Below, piece after piece: positions 6,184-8,609 of a stretch of DNA of 8,609 bases. A model generated the notes under the pieces. The model ran no database searches and was not told where the DNA came from. It saw nothing but the letters and a program-made list of their open reading frames with translations. Positions within the stretch are counted from its first letter, which is position 1; each line of letters begins with the position of its first letter. Where the stretch lies: NCBI GenBank assembly GCA_028287545.1, contig JAQBPL010000039.1, forward strand, positions 1 through 8,609. Reading direction: 5' to 3'. The position numbers and the translations under genes were made by a program. This DNA is from Vulcanimicrobiota bacterium. GTDB taxonomy: Bacteria > Eremiobacterota > Eremiobacteria > Baltobacterales > Baltobacteraceae.

Positions 6184-6324
6184 GTCACCCCGAGCTTGTC
6201 GAGGTGCCCTAGAATGGCGGCCCGGCAGGTCCGCCCCCACCGCAGGCCACCCATATCCGCGCACGCAGCCCAAAGCGGCAACGCACGACGCGCGACGAAG
6301 GCGGCTCGACAAGCTCGCCGTGAC
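6184..6324. repeat. MITE-like palindromic intergenic repeat, copy 3 (complete)
   Basis: This is a 141-bp element. Its left end, GTCACCCCGAGCTTGTCGAG (6184-6203), is identical at all 20 bases to the left end of copy 1. Its right end (6305-6324) is the inverted complement with 18 of 20 matches. The inner part near the right end (GCGGCAACGCACGACG, GCGACGAAGGCGGCTCGAC) resembles copy 4. It ends 4 nt from the VOC stop, so it separates the PhzF-VOC operon from the phasin promoter and might end transcription. No open reading frame of its own is convincing. Confidence 0.82.
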
Positions 6325-6328
6325 ACGC

Positions 6329-6727
6329 TTACGCCTCCGCGTAGGTGCGGATCTCGACTCGGTTGCCGTCGGGATCTCTCACGTATACGGAATTCGCAAA
6401 ACCACGTGCACCGAAGTTGTCGTCCGCTTCTTGCTCGATCTCTATCGCGAGGTTTTTCAGCGTCGCTCGCAGCTCCGCGATCGGTACGTCGGTGACGAGC
6501 GCGAAATGGTGCAGGTTGTGCCCGCCGTCGTGCGGACGATCGTGCATAATCGGTGGAAACACATCGATCAACGTGTCCGCGTTGATCCGCACCGACGGAA
6601 ACTTCACCTCACCTCGCCGATATTCGTCCAAGCGTTCCGGCTGCAGCCCCAACCCGGCGTAGAAGTCGATCGACTTTTGGACGTCGCCAACCTCGAGGAC
6701 GATGTGGTCAAGGTTCTCGATAACCAT
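6329..6727 (-). CDS. VOC superfamily (glyoxalase/dioxygenase fold) protein (132 aa)
   Basis: A single-chain VOC protein with paired beta-alpha-beta-beta-beta modules. Module 1 opens with LDHIVLEVGDVQKSIDFYAG (6-25) and module 2 with NLHHFALVTD (71-80); the end DPDGNRVEIRTY (118-129) is typical. His8, His74 and Glu125 occupy the usual metal-ligand positions, so metal binding is likely. Members include glyoxalases, ring-cleaving dioxygenases, fosfomycin-resistance enzymes and epimerases. None of these is specified by the sequence, although the overall pattern is closest to the generic small VOC group near fosfomycin/glyoxalase-type proteins. The start is ATG 6727 with AGAGGA (6738-6733) 5 nt upstream. 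That site overlaps the stop of the PhzF gene (10-nt gap), so the two are one operon. The frame continuing to 6841 lies inside the PhzF gene and is not used. Confidence 0.85.
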   Translation of the reverse strand: MVIENLDHIVLEVGDVQKSIDFYAGLGLQPERLDEYRRGEVKFPSVRINADTLIDVFPPIMHDRPHDGGHNLHHFALVTDVPIAELRATLKNLAIEIEQEADDNFGARGFANSVYVRDPDGNRVEIRTYAEA

Positions 6728-6737
6728 AGTGATCCTC

Positions 6738-7625
6738 TTAGACCGAGAGTCGGCCTTCGGCGATGACGACCGCGGCGCCGGCGATTTCGACGCGGTCTCC
6801 GTCGACCCGAACGTGAAGCGTGCTCGGGCGCCCCATGGCATACCCTTGTTCGATCACGACATCGGCGCCGGCGCTCCGATATTTTCGCAGGTACGCGGCG
6901 AGTGGCCCCGCGGCGCTGCCGGTAGCCGGATCCTCTTTGATGCCGGCAGTCGGATTGAAGAAGCGCGCGTAGGCGTCGTGCTGGACGGTATGCGGATCGC
7001 AGGAGAAGAGATAACAGCCCTGCGCGCCGTGCGCTTTGAGGATCTCCCGCAGCGACGATGCGTCGGGGACGGCACGGTCCACGGCGGCACGACTTGCCGC
7101 CGGAACGAGCAGATGCGGCACGCCGGTCGATACGGTCTGCGCCGGAAGATCGATCTGGAGCTCGTCCTCGTCCAAGCCGAGTCCATCAGCCAGAGATCGT
7201 CGAGGGTCGGGGATCGCACCGAAAATGGGCGCGGATTGTTCCATCGTCACGCGCCGCGGCGAACTGTATTCCACCGCGATCCGCAGCGGGAGCACGCGCT
7301 CCCCAAGTTCTTGAGCGAAGCCGTTCACGCCGTCGGTGAGAGCAAGGCGCCCCGAATGGGCGAGCCACCACCATGCACCCAAAGCGTTGTGGCCCGCCCC
7401 CACGACCTCGGTGCCGGTCGCCGTGAACGACCGCAAACGCCAGGTGGCGGACTCGTCTCGCGGCTGCACGATAAACGTCGTCTCGGAAAACCCGAATTCG
7501 GCGGCGATGCGATGCATGACCTCGATCGGCAATGCATCACCGTTCGCCACGACCGCGAGCGGATTTCCCTGAAGCGGTGCGTCGGCGAAAACATCGACGA
7601 TAGCGAAGGCAAGGCCATTCTTCAC
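6738..7625 (-). CDS. PhzF family isomerase/epimerase-like protein (295 aa)
   Basis: PhzF-family proteins share the diaminopimelate-epimerase fold. PhzF itself isomerises dihydro-3-hydroxyanthranilate in phenazine synthesis, but most members have unknown substrates. Seen here: DVFADAPLQGNPLAVV near the N-terminus (about 8-23), GFSETTFI with the Glu matching the catalytic acid of PhzF (about 44-51), GHNALGAWWW where many members have a GH[PA]TL-type sequence, and NPTAGIKEDPATGSAAGPLA (the EDPATGSA motif, about 230-250). Both half-domains and normal length are present. The start is GTG 7625 with GAGGG 4 nt upstream. The frame stays open to 8036, but that stretch crosses the repeat and overlaps the next gene. 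No phenazine genes lie nearby, so a phenazine role is not supported. The VOC partner downstream suggests a small-molecule modification pair. Confidence 0.88.
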   Translation of the reverse strand: MKNGLAFAIVDVFADAPLQGNPLAVVANGDALPIEVMHRIAAEFGFSETTFIVQPRDESATWRLRSFTATGTEVVGAGHNALGAWWWLAHSGRLALTDGVNGFAQELGERVLPLRIAVEYSSPRRVTMEQSAPIFGAIPDPRRSLADGLGLDEDELQIDLPAQTVSTGVPHLLVPAASRAAVDRAVPDASSLREILKAHGAQGCYLFSCDPHTVQHDAYARFFNPTAGIKEDPATGSAAGPLAAYLRKYRSAGADVVIEQGYAMGRPSTLHVRVDGDRVEIAGAAVVIAEGRLSV

Positions 7626-7743
7626 GAAACCCTCATACCCGGCAATGGTCGCCCAAGATGCACGCTCGTTCGGCGACGACGGCAGTGACGGCGATGACGG
7701 CCGATGGATGGCGTCACGCGAATCGGCGAATGTCGCCCGAAGT

Positions 7744-7829
7744 GGCGCGGCACCATGAGTGACGAGGGCGGCTCGACAAGCTCGCCCTGACAGGGCAACA
7801 TCGCCGCGACAGGGCAACATCGCCGTGAC
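7744..7829. repeat. Intergenic repeat, copy 4, with 19-bp tandem modules
   Basis: The right half of the family is at 7744-7791: a GACGAGGGCGGCTCGACAAG core and CTCGCCCTGAC end, closely matching copy 3. No matching left end is clear; GTCAC at 7713 is the only hint. Beyond the end lie two 19-bp units, 7788-7806 and 7807-7825 (TGACAGGGCAACATCGCCG, one base different), and the beginning of a third. Copy 4 stops 7 nt from the CYP102-type gene's TAA. The remaining gap up to 7626 holds no recognised promoter or gene. Confidence 0.75.
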
Positions 7830-7836
7830 AGGGGCG

Positions 7837-8609
7837 TTACGTTGAGGCCCAGACGTCGAGGACGTAGCGGTTCGTGGCGGTGAGGTTGTCGAGCCAAGCG
7901 TTGGCGGCTTCGGGGGTACTGCTGGTCTTGCGCTGGTAGAGCGCGCGGAAGGCGTCGCGCACGTCGGGTTCCATGCGGCTGCCGTCGCCGCACACGTACA
8001 CGATCGCACCGGCTTCGAGCAGCGGCCACAAGGCATCGCCCTGCTCCGCGATCAGATGCTGCACGTAGCGCTTCGCCGGATCGACCCGCGAGAACGCGAC
8101 GTGCAATTCCACGATCCCCTCAGTCGCGAACGCTTCGAGCTCTTCGCGGTACAAGAAGTCCTCGTCCGGCCGCCGGCAGCCGAAGTAGAGCCGCGCCGGC
8201 CCGAGCTGGGCTCCGCCTGCCTTGAGCACGTGCCGTTCGTGAAGGAAACCGCGGAACGGCGCGACGCCGGTGCCCGGACCGATCATGATGATCGGCCGCG
8301 CCGGATCGCCCGGCAGGCGGAACCCGCTCTTCGAGTCCTTCACGAACGCATCGACCGCGACACCGTCGTCGTGACGGCGCAGATACGTCGACGCGACGCC
8401 TTCGTACGTCCCGTTCCCCGACCACGCTGCGTCGCGCACCACGCCGACCGTGATGCTGCAGCGGTCGGCCGAAACGAGCGGCGACGACGAGATCGAATAG
8501 TACCGCGGCGTCATCGTCGGCAGCATCGCAAGATACGTCTCGAACGGCAGCTCGACCGCCGGAAACTCTTCGAGCAGATCGAGCACCGAGCGGCGCTTGG
8601 CCTTGATCT
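7837..8609 (-). CDS. CYP102-type diflavin reductase, FAD/NADPH C-terminal part (partial)
   Basis: The gene enters from the right edge in the frame IKAKRRSVLDLLEEF and ends at TAA 7839-7837; about 257 residues are visible. It transfers electrons from NADPH through FAD to an FMN domain. FAD contacts are RYYSISSS and the GVAST loop. NADPH contacts are GPGTGVAPFRGFL, YFGCRRPDEDFLYREEL, an SRVDPAKRYVQH stretch fitting 2'-phosphate recognition, and YVCGDGSRM. The C-terminal DVWA places a Trp over the flavin, as in P450 reductases. FETYLAMLPTMTPRYYSISSSP and GVVRDAAWSGNGTYEGVAS resemble the self-sufficient CYP102 (P450 BM3) fusions more than CysJ or nitric oxide synthase, so a heme domain and FMN domain are expected beyond the edge. 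That part is not visible, and a stand-alone reductase remains possible. Confidence 0.9.
   Translation of the reverse strand, partial: IKAKRRSVLDLLEEFPAVELPFETYLAMLPTMTPRYYSISSSPLVSADRCSITVGVVRDAAWSGNGTYEGVASTYLRRHDDGVAVDAFVKDSKSGFRLPGDPARPIIMIGPGTGVAPFRGFLHERHVLKAGGAQLGPARLYFGCRRPDEDFLYREELEAFATEGIVELHVAFSRVDPAKRYVQHLIAEQGDALWPLLEAGAIVYVCGDGSRMEPDVRDAFRALYQRKTSSTPEAANAWLDNLTATNRYVLDVWAST

Noticed and set aside
4989..6212. Long plus-strand frame (407 aa) opposite DUF445 and the phasin
   Set aside because: It spans two genes, the promoter and part of a repeat on the other strand and shows only low-complexity Arg/Asp/Glu. The opposite strand carries recognised families.
6078..6326. Upstream extension of the phasin frame to 189 aa
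   Set aside because: The extension crosses the promoter and a complete repeat. ATG 6077 has a well-spaced Shine-Dalgarno.
7788..7829. CRISPR-like array
   Set aside because: The 19-bp units are directly adjacent with no spacers and only two complete copies, and no cas gene is near.
7626..8036. Upstream extension of the PhzF frame to 432 aa
   Set aside because: It crosses the repeat and 200 bp of the CYP102-type gene. GTG 7625 with GAGGG begins the normal PhzF N-terminus.

Overview
The window is a GC-rich bacterial chromosomal segment (roughly two thirds G+C by eye) with tightly packed genes, overlapping stop/start codons and frequent GTG/TTG starts. Nothing in it fixes the taxon. A class III-type PHA synthase, a CYP102-type flavoprotein, a DUF445 protein and a dispersed GTCAC...GAGCTTGTCGAG intergenic repeat would suit a soil-type heterotroph; any phylum name would be a guess. 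No rRNA, tRNA, CRISPR, IS transposase or phage gene is visible.

Left part (1-3518, + strand): a polyhydroxyalkanoate (PHA) synthesis operon. It opens with the 3' part of an acyl-CoA ligase gene that carries an in-frame TAA at 126-128, immediately followed by ATG. A very small PhaE-like synthase subunit overlaps the ligase stop (TGATG). A class III PhaC with an intact Cys149/Asp303/His332 triad follows 1 nt later, then a GNAT acetyltransferase overlapping the phaC stop (ATGA). After a roughly 190-bp palindromic repeat comes a short-chain dehydrogenase that could make the (R)-3-hydroxyacyl-CoA monomer.

Middle (3519-6180): a + strand alpha/beta hydrolase (Ser/Asp/His triad) converges on a - strand DUF445 membrane protein, and the two stop codons share the 4 bases CTAA. 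Upstream of DUF445 on the - strand is a small phasin-like protein with its own recognisable promoter. Phasin, synthase, synthase subunit, reductase and a possible depolymerase or thioesterase would together make a compact PHA granule locus.

Right part (6181-8609, - strand): a PhzF-family protein and a VOC/glyoxalase-fold protein form a two-gene operon. Upstream of them lies the C-terminal FAD/NADPH half of a diflavin reductase that most resembles the reductase domain of CYP102 (P450 BM3-like) fusions and runs off the window.

Four copies of one repeat family (2563-2745, 3533-3556, 6184-6324, 7744-7829) occupy the intergenic gaps. Each begins 4-14 nt after a stop codon. Two are complete, MITE-like, with an identical 20-bp left end. 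All stretches without a gene are shorter than 300 bp and consist mostly of these repeats. The most unusual points are the broken ligase, the miniature PhaE, the PhaC-coupled acetyltransferase and the modular repeat that sits at gene 3' ends.
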